A DNA stretch of 6,767 nt from assembly GCA_043800975.1 (NCBI GenBank), contig JAZDMK010000268.1, positions 1 to 6,767 of the forward strand, read 5' to 3'. The DNA is from JAZDMK01 sp043800975. Lineage in GTDB: Bacteria > Bacteroidota > Bacteroidia > Bacteroidales > JAHJDW01. The position numbers were made by a program, and so were the translations under genes. Positions 1 to 6,606 of the stretch are shown here, piece after piece. Position 1 is the stretch's first letter; the number at the start of each line of letters is the position of its first letter. The notes beneath the pieces were generated by a model, which saw only the letters and a program-made list of their open reading frames with translations, had not been told where the DNA came from and made no database searches.

Positions 1-147
1 AGGATCGATGGTTACACGGCTAAGATCGATGCTGACACAACCAGGATCGATGGTTACACGGCTAAGATCGATGCTTACACAACCAGGATCGATGGTTACA
101 CGGCTAAGATCGATGGTTACACGACCAGGATCGTTGGTTACACGGGT
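1..147. repeat. 21-bp tandem repeat, seven units, 42-bp higher-order period
   Basis: Units begin at 1, 22, 43, 64, 85, 106 and 127. Odd units start AGGATCGATGG and most even units AAGATCGATGC, so a 42-bp dimer was probably the amplified unit. Units 1, 3 and 5 are identical. Units 6 and 7 are the most divergent, as expected at the edge of an array. The left end is cut by the window, so the full copy number is unknown. Confidence 0.9.
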
Positions 148-150
148 TAG
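1..150 (+). CDS. Partial C-terminus of a heptad-repeat protein (putative)
   Basis: Frame 1 is open from the window edge to a TAG at 148-150 and reads as seven 7-residue units: RIDGYTA, KIDADTT, RIDGYTA, KIDAYTT, RIDGYTA, KIDGYTT, RIVGYTG. The tandem repeat ends exactly at the stop codon. Differences between units are mostly conservative or silent in this frame (R/K, G/A, ACG/ACA), which favours coding over a passive satellite. Isoleucine at position 2 and tyrosine at position 5 of each unit give 3-4 hydrophobic spacing like a coiled coil, although the glycines and threonines would also suit a beta-type stalk. The start and any folded domain lie upstream of the window. I do not recognise the family. 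Frame 2 is also open, and so is one minus-strand frame, so coding is an inference. Confidence 0.45.
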   Translation, partial: RIDGYTAKIDADTTRIDGYTAKIDAYTTRIDGYTAKIDGYTTRIVGYTG

Positions 151-189
151 AGTATTCTTTGCACACGTTACGCTAGCTAGTACTCCCTC

Positions 190-206
190 TGTCGGCCCGG
201 CCGACA
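190..206. other. GC-rich hairpin, possible terminator-like element
   Basis: TGTCGGCC and GGCCGACA are perfect 8-bp arms around one base (C198). The element lies 40 bp after the stop codon of the putative upstream gene and is much more GC-rich than its surroundings. No T-run follows it, so it is not a typical intrinsic terminator. It could be an RNA-end-stabilising hairpin or a protein-binding dyad. Confidence 0.35.
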
Positions 207-245
207 TCTCCCGTTATAAATAGGTGGAGAAAAAATGTAGTTGCT

Positions 246-264
246 GCGCAACGATTGTTTGCGC
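246..264. other. Small inverted repeat in the intergenic region
   Basis: GCGCAA (246-251) and TTGCGC (259-264) form a 6-bp stem with a 7-base loop. No T-run follows and no role is evident. Apart from this, the 190-206 hairpin, the 284-312 repeat copy and the candidate promoter, I see nothing else in 151-380. Confidence 0.25.
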
Positions 265-283
265 GCGAACTTGGATAAAGAAT

Positions 284-312
284 TTCAGGGAAGTTTGTGA
301 AACAATAAAAAA
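284..312 (+). repeat. Copy of the 3' end of the downstream T9SS gene
   Basis: Bases 284-312 match 2456-2484 at 28 of 29 positions, with 25 identical in a row (288-312 and 2460-2484). In the matching frame it reads GKFVKQ then TAA (306-308), the same C-terminus as the Asp-box protein, followed by the same A-run. Only two further codons precede it before an in-frame TAA at 276-278, so it is a fragment and not a gene. It may be the vestigial tail of a lost paralogue that also carried a T9SS sorting domain, or a product of recombination. Confidence 0.6.
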
Positions 313-317
313 ATATC

Positions 318-348
318 TTGCATTTGCCTCAAAAATATATTATTATTG
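318..348 (+). promoter_or_regulatory. Candidate Bacteroidota promoter for the Asp-box gene
   Basis: TTG at 318-320 is followed after 20 bases by TATTATTG at 341-348, one mismatch from the TAnnTTTG -7 element of the Bacteroidota primary sigma factor. Transcription would begin near 355, leaving a leader of about 25 bases before the ATG at 381. This is a pattern match in AT-rich DNA. Confidence 0.35.
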
Positions 349-380
349 TAGCATATTTATCAACCTAAAGTCCTTTGATT

Positions 381-2480
381 ATGAAACGTTATTTATTCTC
401 TCTGCTCATGCTGCTTTCTATTGGGGCCGTCCGTTCGCAGGACTGGCAGCTTTTAAGCCCCCTTCCATCTTTCAGCAATTATTCTTCCATTCATTACGCC
501 GATGCAAACACACTGTATGCAGTGAGTTTTTCGGGTAAAATTATTAAAACAACCAATGGCGGAACCGACTGGACTGAGCTAAACTCGGGAACTACAACAC
601 CGCTGACTTCGGTTTATTGTGCTGATGCCAGTCATGTTTATGTGTCCACATTAAATGGTCATGTGTTAAAAACCAGTGATGGCGGGTCAAACTGGACCCC
701 GGTTTTTCTGGGCGATTCCATGAACCTTACTTCTTTGTTTTTTACGGATGTGAATACAGGTTTCGTAATAAGCAACAAGGGAAGACTCTTTAAAACAACT
801 GATGGTGGAGACAATTGGAATGAGATCATAATTGGCTTTACAGGCAATTTTAGTGAAATATTTTTCAACGTAGCTGGAACTGGATACATTGCGGCCGGTG
901 ATTCGTCCGGAGTGGGATGCATCCTGATTTCTTATGATGGTGGGTTGAACTGGGTTTTTAATTATGAGCCATCCATCAGCAGATTTACATCGGTTACTTT
1001 TATAAACAGCACAACCGGCTTTGCCGGATCTGATGGAGCCAGGATATTCAAAACCACTGATGGCGGAGCAACCTGGAATCTGAAATTTTCCAATCCACTT
1101 TATAATGGAATCAGCGCACTGTGCTTCAGCGATGCGTTGAATGGATATGCTGCTGAACCCAGTTGCGGTGTTTTCAAAACCACCGACGGTGGGGAAAGCT
1201 GGACTGAAATTGAATATTTCCCTTTTTCAATTAATGCTATGTGTTTTGTAGATAATGATAAGGGATTTATTTCAAATTCGGATCACAATATCATTCAAAC
1301 TAATGACGGAGGCGTTAACTGGGAGCCCACAGGAAGTGGAATTGTTTCCTTTGTCAGGGATATAGAATTTTTTGGAAACACTGGCTATGCGCTTACCAAT
1401 GATGTAAGTAATCTGTATAAATCGACCGATGGTGGGTATCATTGGAAGGGCTTGTTTCCTGATACTGCAAATTTAAATGTATATTATGCTGATTTTATAA
1501 GCGAAGATATTCTGTTTGCATACGTTCATAGTCAATCTTCTGCTATGGCAGCGCTTTTAAAGACCTTGGACGGTGGAAGTACATGGTCAGAGTTGAACCT
1601 TTTAAATGACTACTCGGTCAAAGATGTTCATTTTACTGACGTCCTTCACGGTTTTGTTTTCGGAACAAAAAACAATCATGATTGTCTCTACAGAACTTCG
1701 GATGAAGGAGCAACATGGACAGCTGGAACTCCCCTTGACAGTGCTTTTAACATCACTCACTTTTGGTTTGTTGACCAGAATACTTGTTATGTAACGGCAT
1801 CTCATAAGTATCAAAATTATGGATATATACTGAAAACAGAAGATGCTGGGGATAGCTGGTCAATACAATATATGCACAGCTCTGAAATCCTTGGGGAACT
1901 TTTCTTTAACGATGCCAACACAGGATATGTTGTAGGGCAAGATGGTATTGCACTGAAAACAGTTGACGGCGGAGCTCAGTGGGATTATATGACTGTACCT
2001 GCCAGCGGCAATATTCAAGATGTCTTTTTTACTGATTCCAATACAGGATATATTCTTGCTTTAGAAAGCCCTTGGTCAACCAATATGCTGAAAACTACCG
2101 ATGCGGGTATAAATTGGTCTTATGTATGTACCTTTGAAGACGAAGAATTGGCGTGTATGGATTTTGTGGATGCCAATACTGCATATCTGGGAGGTATAGC
2201 AATTTACAAATCAATCAATGCTGCTTCTGTTGAAGATCTGGTAAATTCACAGATGAATATTCCTGTTTATCCAAATCCAGCCAATGATTATGTAATACTT
2301 GCATTGCCTGAATCTGCTGACATTGCAGAAGTATCAATTATCAATTCATTGGGGGATGTGGTATTAAAATCAAAAGTGCATAATGCGAAAAGTGAGGTAA
2401 AGATTGATGTTGCGAAGTTACCGAATGGGATGTATTTTGTGAAGATGAATAATTATTCTGGGAAGTTTGTGAAACAATAA
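381..2480 (+). CDS. Secreted Asp-box (YCF48/BNR-like) beta-propeller protein with T9SS sorting domain
   Basis: This 699-aa protein begins with a signal peptide (residues 1-19, charged MKRY, a hydrophobic stretch, then a likely cleavage near AVRS-Q). Residues 20-610 hold 13 copies of an Asp-box-like motif, K-T-[TS]-D-G-G-x-x-W, at about residues 59, 99, 140, 185, 226, 268, 308, 349, 396, 440, 487, 528 and 573, spaced 40-47 residues apart. Some are degenerate (DEG at 440, DAG at 487 and 573). Such repeats build the blades of beta-propellers, and 13 would suit two domains. Residues 627-699 fit the T9SS type A sorting domain: VYPNPAND, then a strand-rich region, then LPNGMYFVKM and a GKFVKQ end. 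It is probably exported and attached to or released from the cell surface. The ligand is unknown, and no catalytic motif is evident. The ATG at 381 is preferred over an in-frame TTG at 375. No Shine-Dalgarno sequence is seen. Confidence 0.93.
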   Translation: MKRYLFSLLMLLSIGAVRSQDWQLLSPLPSFSNYSSIHYADANTLYAVSFSGKIIKTTNGGTDWTELNSGTTTPLTSVYCADASHVYVSTLNGHVLKTSDGGSNWTPVFLGDSMNLTSLFFTDVNTGFVISNKGRLFKTTDGGDNWNEIIIGFTGNFSEIFFNVAGTGYIAAGDSSGVGCILISYDGGLNWVFNYEPSISRFTSVTFINSTTGFAGSDGARIFKTTDGGATWNLKFSNPLYNGISALCFSDALNGYAAEPSCGVFKTTDGGESWTEIEYFPFSINAMCFVDNDKGFISNSDHNIIQTNDGGVNWEPTGSGIVSFVRDIEFFGNTGYALTNDVSNLYKSTDGGYHWKGLFPDTANLNVYYADFISEDILFAYVHSQSSAMAALLKTLDGGSTWSELNLLNDYSVKDVHFTDVLHGFVFGTKNNHDCLYRTSDEGATWTAGTPLDSAFNITHFWFVDQNTCYVTASHKYQNYGYILKTEDAGDSWSIQYMHSSEILGELFFNDANTGYVVGQDGIALKTVDGGAQWDYMTVPASGNIQDVFFTDSNTGYILALESPWSTNMLKTTDAGINWSYVCTFEDEELACMDFVDANTAYLGGIAIYKSINAASVEDLVNSQMNIPVYPNPANDYVILALPESADIAEVSIINSLGDVVLKSKVHNAKSEVKIDVAKLPNGMYFVKMNNYSGKFVKQ

Positions 2481-2573
2481 AAAATAAATTAGCTACCGCT
2501 TGCTTTCATTTCTTATGTCTTTCTGCTGCGTACTTTTTCTATTCACATCAACGGTCATTTAATATTATTTTAC

Positions 2574-2581
2574 TAGATTTG
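2574..2581 (+). promoter_or_regulatory. Candidate -7 element for the 147-aa protein gene
   Basis: TAGATTTG is an exact TAnnTTTG match 19 bases before the ATG at 2601. No TTG lies about 20 bases upstream, so the -33 half is missing or weak. The predicted leader is only about a dozen bases. The TTTG also belongs to the FVKQ-like string at 2578-2592, so the match may come from that repeat. Confidence 0.35.
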
Positions 2582-2592
2582 TAAAACAATAA
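2578..2592 (+). repeat. Third, diverged copy of the FVKQ-stop string
   Basis: TTTGTAAAACAATAA differs by one base from TTTGTGAAACAATAA at 294-308 and 2466-2480. In frame it reads FVKQ-stop, preceded by YYFTR and an upstream TAA at 2560-2562. It is not part of a gene here and lies 8 bases before the next start codon. It may be another vestigial gene end, or a recurring AT-rich string with a regulatory role. Confidence 0.4.
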
Positions 2593-2600
2593 CTTCAGAA

Positions 2601-3044
2601 ATGAAAAAGTTTTGCGTTTTCACATTCATGCTGATCCTGTCTGCAAGCATAGTCCAAGGTCAGTCGAAAATTGAAGACTATGCTTTTATTGATATCACGC
2701 TGAAGTGCGCAGATGTAAACACCTCGCAGGTATGTGTTGATTTCTGGAATGTAAATCCCGTTGAAAAATTTAAAAATCAAAATCCTTCATACGCTAAATT
2801 AACGGCTGATTCACTTGTTAAGTGCTGGAATATTTTCGTCAATAATTATCCGCCTTCCAGATTTCATAAAATGTTTGAAGATGGCTCAACACTTTGTAAA
2901 AAGAAAAATGAGGAAGGGTATGTAGTTACAACTGCAGTGCTGGTTAATGGCAAAGCTTTTTTCTGGTATGCCCCGGGCAGCTTTCGGGTAGGTAGTAAAA
3001 ACGAACTTCTTTTCGATTGCAACAACCGTGTGAATTTGAAATAA
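2601..3044 (+). CDS. Small secreted protein of unknown function
   Basis: This 147-aa protein has a clear signal peptide: MKKF, a hydrophobic stretch to about residue 18, and likely cleavage near VQG-QS at residue 20. No lipobox cysteine follows, so it should be periplasmic or secreted and soluble. The mature part has five cysteines (36, 45, 75, 99, 140), an odd number, and tryptophans in CVDFWNVNP (45-53), CWNIF (75-79) and FFWYAPGSF (120-128). I do not recognise the family and see no catalytic motif. No T9SS sorting domain is present. It lies 120 bp after the Asp-box gene and 182 bp before the SusC-family gene on the same strand, with its own candidate -7 element, so it may be a single-gene unit. 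The ATG at 2601 is the natural start because the signal peptide begins there. Confidence 0.8.
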   Translation: MKKFCVFTFMLILSASIVQGQSKIEDYAFIDITLKCADVNTSQVCVDFWNVNPVEKFKNQNPSYAKLTADSLVKCWNIFVNNYPPSRFHKMFEDGSTLCKKKNEEGYVVTTAVLVNGKAFFWYAPGSFRVGSKNELLFDCNNRVNLK

Positions 3045-3107
3045 AACATTTTTGTTGAACAGATTAAACGAAGAAGTACTTTCTTTGAAAAAAAATCAAG
3101 CTTGTCG

Positions 3108-3138
3108 TTGGAACATTTGGAAATAAATTATACTTTTG
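3108..3138 (+). promoter_or_regulatory. Candidate distal promoter (P1) of the SusC/SusD operon
   Basis: TTG at 3108-3110 (within GTTGG), a 20-base spacer and TACTTTTG at 3131-3138 give an exact Bacteroidota -33/-7 pattern. Transcription would start near 3145, giving a leader of about 80 bases that contains the palindrome and inverted repeat at 3148-3173. Confidence 0.55.
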
Positions 3139-3147
3139 TATTGTCTT

Positions 3148-3173
3148 ACTAAAACGTTTTAAAGTGTTTTAGT
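3148..3173. promoter_or_regulatory. Palindromic candidate operator or leader hairpin
   Basis: TAAAACGTTTTA at 3150-3161 is a perfect 12-bp palindrome with a central CG, the general form of LacI-family operators. Overlapping it, ACTAAAAC (3148-3155) and GTTTTAGT (3166-3173) are perfect 8-bp arms with a 10-base loop. The element lies just downstream of P1 and touches the candidate -33 of P2, so a bound repressor could block both. Alternatively it folds as RNA in the P1 leader. No regulator gene is in the window. Confidence 0.4.
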
Positions 3174-3201
3174 TGTGATAAATAGATTTTCAGTACATTT
3201 G
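3173..3201 (+). promoter_or_regulatory. Candidate proximal promoter (P2) of the SusC/SusD operon
   Basis: TACATTTG at 3194-3201 matches TAnnTTTG exactly. A TTG at 3173-3175 lies 18 bases upstream, slightly short of the usual spacing. Transcription would begin near 3208, leaving a leader of about 19 bases that still includes the GGGAGG at 3211-3216. Confidence 0.4.
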
Positions 3202-3210
3202 TCGTTAAAC

Positions 3211-3216
3211 GGGAGG
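3211..3216 (+). promoter_or_regulatory. Shine-Dalgarno sequence of the SusC-family gene
   Basis: GGGAGG lies 10 bases before the ATG at 3227 and 4 bases before an in-frame TTG at 3221. The ATG is preferred because TTG starts are rare in this group. The choice alters only two residues (MK) at the signal-peptide end. A strong Shine-Dalgarno is notable because the two genes upstream lack one. Confidence 0.55.
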
Positions 3217-3226
3217 AAAATTGAAA

Positions 3227-6200
3227 ATGAAGGCGGTGTGTTTTGATTTATTACTGGTGGTTTCCGCCATCCTCCTCTCTGCAATGCCCTTGCTGGCACA
3301 GAAAACCAACGTTTCAGGAATTGTCACCGATAAAAAAGACGGCTCTACTATCGTGGGTGTCGTGGTGCGTGTGAAGAATACAAGCATTGGCGTCACCACC
3401 GATGTGAAAGGAAAATATGTGATCAGCGTCCCAAAGGCAGGCGATACAATGCTTTTCTCATTCATGGGATATGATGAAGTGAAGGTTCCCGTTGCCGGAA
3501 AAACTGAAATCAATGTAGAAATGAGTCAGGCTTCCATTCAGCTGAACAGTGTTGTTGTTACTGCATTGGGAATAAAACGCGAAGAAAAATCGCTGGGATA
3601 TTCAGTCACCGAAGTGAAGGGCGATCAGCTACAGACCGCCAAGGACGTGAATGTGGTAAATCAGCTTTCGGGTAAAGTGGCCGGGCTGGATGTGTCGTCG
3701 AGCAATGGCGGTGCGGCCTCTTCAAGTAAAATTGTACTGCGTGGCAACAAATCGTTTACCAGCAATAACCAGGCTTTAATTGTGGTGGATGGTGTTCCCA
3801 TTGATAACTCCACAATAAGCAATGCCGCAGATACATGGGGCGGGCGCGATTACGGCAGCGGTATTTCAGATATCAACCCGGATGACATCGAAAGCATCAC
3901 CGTGCTGAAAGGCGCCAGTGCTGCTGCTTTGTACGGTTCGCGTGCATCGAATGGTGTCATTCTGATCACAACAAAAAAAGGAAAAGCAGGAAAGAAAATA
4001 CAAGTCAGTTTTAATTCGAACACCTCGGTAGATGTGCCGGTGATTTTGTGGAAGCTGCAGAATATTTATGGTGCGGGAAGAAACGGAAAGTTCGAAGGAC
4101 CGTGGAACACCAGCAGCGGCACGCCGGTGTTTGATCCCGCCAACGCCTCTTCATACGGTAGCTGGGGCCCTAAGATGGAAGGACAAAACATCATCGACTG
4201 GGACGGAAAGGAAAGAGCATTTTCTCCACAAGATGATAACTACAAAGATTATTTCAAAACAGGACTCACATTAAATAATTCTGTTTCGCTGAGCGGTGGA
4301 ATGAAAAAAACAACCTATCGCTTTACCTTGTCGGATCTGCGAAACAACGATATCGTTCCCAATGTGAAAATGAACCGTACCAACCTCAGTCTGAATTTCG
4401 GGGCGAAGCTTTTTAAGCATGTTGCACTGAGTATGTTTGGTTCGTATGTGCAGCAAAAATATGATAACAGGCTCGGCTTGTCGGATGCACATAATAACGT
4501 AAACCGGAATTACATCATGATGCCGCGCAACATCACCAATCAGTCGCTTGAAGACAACATGATGAATGCGGCAGGTGAGGAGCAGACCTGGTACAGAAAC
4601 TGGAACTGGATGAGCAATCCATACTGGAATGAATTGTATGAACTGAATAATGATAACAAGGGCCGCTTCTTTGGAAACTTTTCTTTGTTGTTTGATCTGG
4701 ATACAAACCTCACGCTCATTGTGCGCATGGCTCCCGATTTTTCAAATCACAAGTTCAACAACCAGGATGCTTACAACGGTTTGATCAGTTCGCTGGGTGG
4801 CTACAATGAAAAAGAAATTCAGCGCAAACAGTACAATGCTGATATCTTGTTAAGTCATAAAAAAGAATGGAAAAACTTTTCGCTGGGATCGAACATCGGT
4901 GGAAATATTTTATACGATCGCACCGATGATATTTCGGCCAGCACACAGGGCGGTCTTGTAGTGCCCTATGAATACAGCATTGCGAACAGTGTCAATACAC
5001 CTTATCAAAGAACCATGCTTTTCGAAAAAGCAATTTTGTCGGCGTATTTCTCCGGACAAGCTGCATATAAAAACTTTTTGTATCTCGACTTCACCGGCCG
5101 TAATGATGTGTCATCAACGCTTCCGGAAGGAAACAATTCGTACTTCTATCCATCGGTCAGCAGCAGTTTTGTTTTTTCGGAGCTGATGCATCTTTCTAAA
5201 AAAGCAGAACGTATTTTTTCGTACGGCAAGCTCAGGGCCTCGATGGCAGCGGTGGGCAATGATACAGATCCTTATCGTCTGAGTAAAACCTATTACATCG
5301 ATACTACCGATGTTTACGGAACCATTGCGCAGGTTTCAGCTATTATTCCTCCTTCCGATTTAAAACCCGAAAAATTGGTTTCTATTGAAGTGGGCTCCGA
5401 TCTGCGTTTCTTCAGTAATCGCGTGGGTGTTGATTTCACATATTATAAAACCAATTCATACAATCAGATTGTAAAGATTGACGTATCGCCTTCTTCGGGA
5501 TCGCGCTGGGCGCTGATCAATGCAGGAAATATTCAGAACAACGGTATGGAATTACAATTGAATGCAAAACCCATTGCGAAAAAAGATTTCAGTTGGAACT
5601 GCATTTTAAATTTCACAAAAAACAAATCGAAAGTAATTGAACTGGCCGAAGGTGTTGACAATTTACAACTGATGGAACACTGGGGGCTGAGCATTGAAGC
5701 ACGTCCCGGGCATCCTTACGGAGACATTGTGGGCTATGCCATACAGCGTGACAGTGAAGGAAGAAAATTAGTGGATGCAAACGGAATGTATTTACGCACC
5801 GATACAACGCAGGTGCTGGGAAATATTAATCCAAAATGTAAACTCTCCTTATCGAATTCATTCAGCTGGAAAAAACTTTCTTTGTCGTTTCTGGTGGATG
5901 CAAAAATCGGCGGACAGATCTTTGCCGGCTCAAACATGTATGGATACGGTTATTCCGGAAACTTCGAAGAAACACTGGAAGGTCGTGAAGAATGGTATCA
6001 ATCGGAGAAGGATCGTATCTCAGCCGGTGTGAGTGTGGACGATTGGGTGGCCACGGGCGGATATCTTGCCGAAGGCTACTTCGCGGATGGTACACCGAAT
6101 AATGTATATGTGAATCCTGAAAAATATTGGAGTCAGTTTTCAAACTGGACCAACGAAATTCATGAGCCTTTTGTGTATGATGCAAGTTATGTAAAGCTGC

Positions 6201-6424
6201 GCGAAATAACACTTACATGGGAGCTTCCTGCTAAGTGGTTGTCATCGGTTAAAATAAAAAGCTTTTATTTTTCACTATATAGTCGTAATGTATGGCTCAT
6301 CTACAGCAAGGTTCCGAATATTGATCCCGAAGCATTTCATGACAGTGAAAACGGATTGGGTTTTGAACTGTATTCGTATCAGGGACGCAGATGTATTGGT
6401 TTTAATCTGAAGTTTAATTTTTGA
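3227..6424 (+). CDS. SusC/RagA family TonB-linked outer-membrane transporter
   Basis: This 1065-aa protein is an outer-membrane channel that imports glycans, peptides or other large nutrients using TonB energy, together with a SusD-type lipoprotein. A signal peptide (residues 1-24, ending PLLA-Q) is followed by a carboxypeptidase-regulatory-like beta-sandwich (about 27-99: VSGIVTDKKDG, then DVKGKYVISVP and FSFMGYDEV). Next comes LNSVVVTALG (106-115), the conserved segment just before the plug. The plug (about 118-252) has LRGNKSF, ALIVVDGVPIDN and the RagA signature VLKGASAAALYGSRASNGV at 226-244. The rest is the 22-strand-type barrel, ending in aromatic FNLKFNF. Length and domain order are normal. 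There is no N-terminal STN domain, so anti-sigma signalling through this protein is unlikely, which fits control by a DNA-binding regulator upstream. The substrate cannot be told. The gene is intact, with a TGA stop at 6422-6424. Confidence 0.97.
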   Translation: MKAVCFDLLLVVSAILLSAMPLLAQKTNVSGIVTDKKDGSTIVGVVVRVKNTSIGVTTDVKGKYVISVPKAGDTMLFSFMGYDEVKVPVAGKTEINVEMSQASIQLNSVVVTALGIKREEKSLGYSVTEVKGDQLQTAKDVNVVNQLSGKVAGLDVSSSNGGAASSSKIVLRGNKSFTSNNQALIVVDGVPIDNSTISNAADTWGGRDYGSGISDINPDDIESITVLKGASAAALYGSRASNGVILITTKKGKAGKKIQVSFNSNTSVDVPVILWKLQNIYGAGRNGKFEGPWNTSSGTPVFDPANASSYGSWGPKMEGQNIIDWDGKERAFSPQDDNYKDYFKTGLTLNNSVSLSGGMKKTTYRFTLSDLRNNDIVPNVKMNRTNLSLNFGAKLFKHVALSMFGSYVQQKYDNRLGLSDAHNNVNRNYIMMPRNITNQSLEDNMMNAAGEEQTWYRNWNWMSNPYWNELYELNNDNKGRFFGNFSLLFDLDTNLTLIVRMAPDFSNHKFNNQDAYNGLISSLGGYNEKEIQRKQYNADILLSHKKEWKNFSLGSNIGGNILYDRTDDISASTQGGLVVPYEYSIANSVNTPYQRTMLFEKAILSAYFSGQAAYKNFLYLDFTGRNDVSSTLPEGNNSYFYPSVSSSFVFSELMHLSKKAERIFSYGKLRASMAAVGNDTDPYRLSKTYYIDTTDVYGTIAQVSAIIPPSDLKPEKLVSIEVGSDLRFFSNRVGVDFTYYKTNSYNQIVKIDVSPSSGSRWALINAGNIQNNGMELQLNAKPIAKKDFSWNCILNFTKNKSKVIELAEGVDNLQLMEHWGLSIEARPGHPYGDIVGYAIQRDSEGRKLVDANGMYLRTDTTQVLGNINPKCKLSLSNSFSWKKLSLSFLVDAKIGGQIFAGSNMYGYGYSGNFEETLEGREEWYQSEKDRISAGVSVDDWVATGGYLAEGYFADGTPNNVYVNPEKYWSQFSNWTNEIHEPFVYDASYVKLREITLTWELPAKWLSSVKIKSFYFSLYSRNVWLIYSKVPNIDPEAFHDSENGLGFELYSYQGRRCIGFNLKFNF

Positions 6425-6453
6425 TCTGATGATGGGCAAGGTAAAATATTGTT

Positions 6454-6471
6454 GGAGGACGGTGGAATGCG
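6454..6471 (+). promoter_or_regulatory. Displaced Shine-Dalgarno and ATGCG, probable original lipoprotein start site
   Basis: GGAGG (6454-6458) sits 8 bases before an ATG at 6467-6469, ideal spacing. That ATG opens only an 11-codon frame (MRYTLYVIRYS) ending at TAA 6500-6502. The same five bases ATGCG begin the lipoprotein gene at 6615, which has no comparable ribosome binding site. The likely reading is that this was the start region of the SusD-family gene before repeat DNA entered. It could instead be a leader peptide. Confidence 0.4.
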
Positions 6472-6504
6472 TTATACGTTATACGTTATACGTTATTCGT
6501 AAAT
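6470..6504. repeat. 7-bp tandem repeat CGTTATA
   Basis: CGTTATA occurs at 6470, 6477 and 6484, then CGTTATT at 6491 and a decayed CGTAAAT at 6498. The phase is perfect, with decay toward the right end. It lies in the gap between the SusC- and SusD-family genes. Confidence 0.9.
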
Positions 6505-6536
6505 GTTCTGCTGTTACATTTCGGTCAATTGGTTTC

Positions 6537-6561
6537 ACGCAAAGACGCAAAGAACGCAAAG
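6537..6561. repeat. 8-bp direct repeat ACGCAAAG, three copies
   Basis: ACGCAAAG occurs at 6537-6544, 6545-6552 and, after one extra A, 6554-6561. It belongs to the same repeat-rich gap as the CGTTATA and CTGCG arrays. Confidence 0.85.
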
Positions 6562-6568
6562 TTTTTAA

Positions 6569-6606
6569 CTGCGAAAATCTGCGAATAAAATCTGCGGGTA
6601 TCTGCG
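6569..6606. repeat. CTGCG short repeats at 10-13 bp spacing
   Basis: CTGCG occurs at 6569, 6579, 6592 and 6602, mostly as AATCTGCG or TATCTGCG. The spacing of 10, 13 and 10 is close to one DNA turn. Similar sequence continues into the next gene: TGCGAAAA at 6616 and TCTGCG at 6627 resemble TGCGAAAATCTGCG at 6570-6583 with two extra bases. Confidence 0.75.

Noticed and set aside
1..147. CRISPR array
   Set aside because: The units are contiguous 21-bp repeats with no unique spacers.
8..223. 71-aa frame-2 reading with MVTRLRS/MLTQPGS repeats
   Set aside because: It runs past the end of the repeat into unrelated sequence without domain character. Frame 1 fits better, with conservative substitutions and a stop exactly at the repeat end.
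375..380. TTG start for the Asp-box protein, two codons upstream of the ATG
   Set aside because: It has no ribosome binding site, and the ATG at 381 gives a standard signal peptide beginning MKRY.
224..538. 104-aa reading frame with a GTG start
   Set aside because: About half overlaps the Asp-box gene in another frame, including its signal peptide. It crosses the hairpin and promoter region and its composition is not protein-like.
3070..3086. Near-palindrome AAGAAGTACTTTCTT as a terminator after the 147-aa protein gene
   Set aside because: The arms are AT-rich and need a one-base bulge, and no T-run follows (an A-run does).
5862..6212. 116-aa minus-strand reading frame
   Set aside because: It lies wholly inside the barrel-coding region of the intact SusC-family gene and is a shadow of it.
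6515..6522. TACATTTC as an internal promoter for the SusD-family gene
   Set aside because: The final G of TAnnTTTG is missing and there is no TTG about 20 bases upstream. Co-transcription with the transporter gene is the simpler view.
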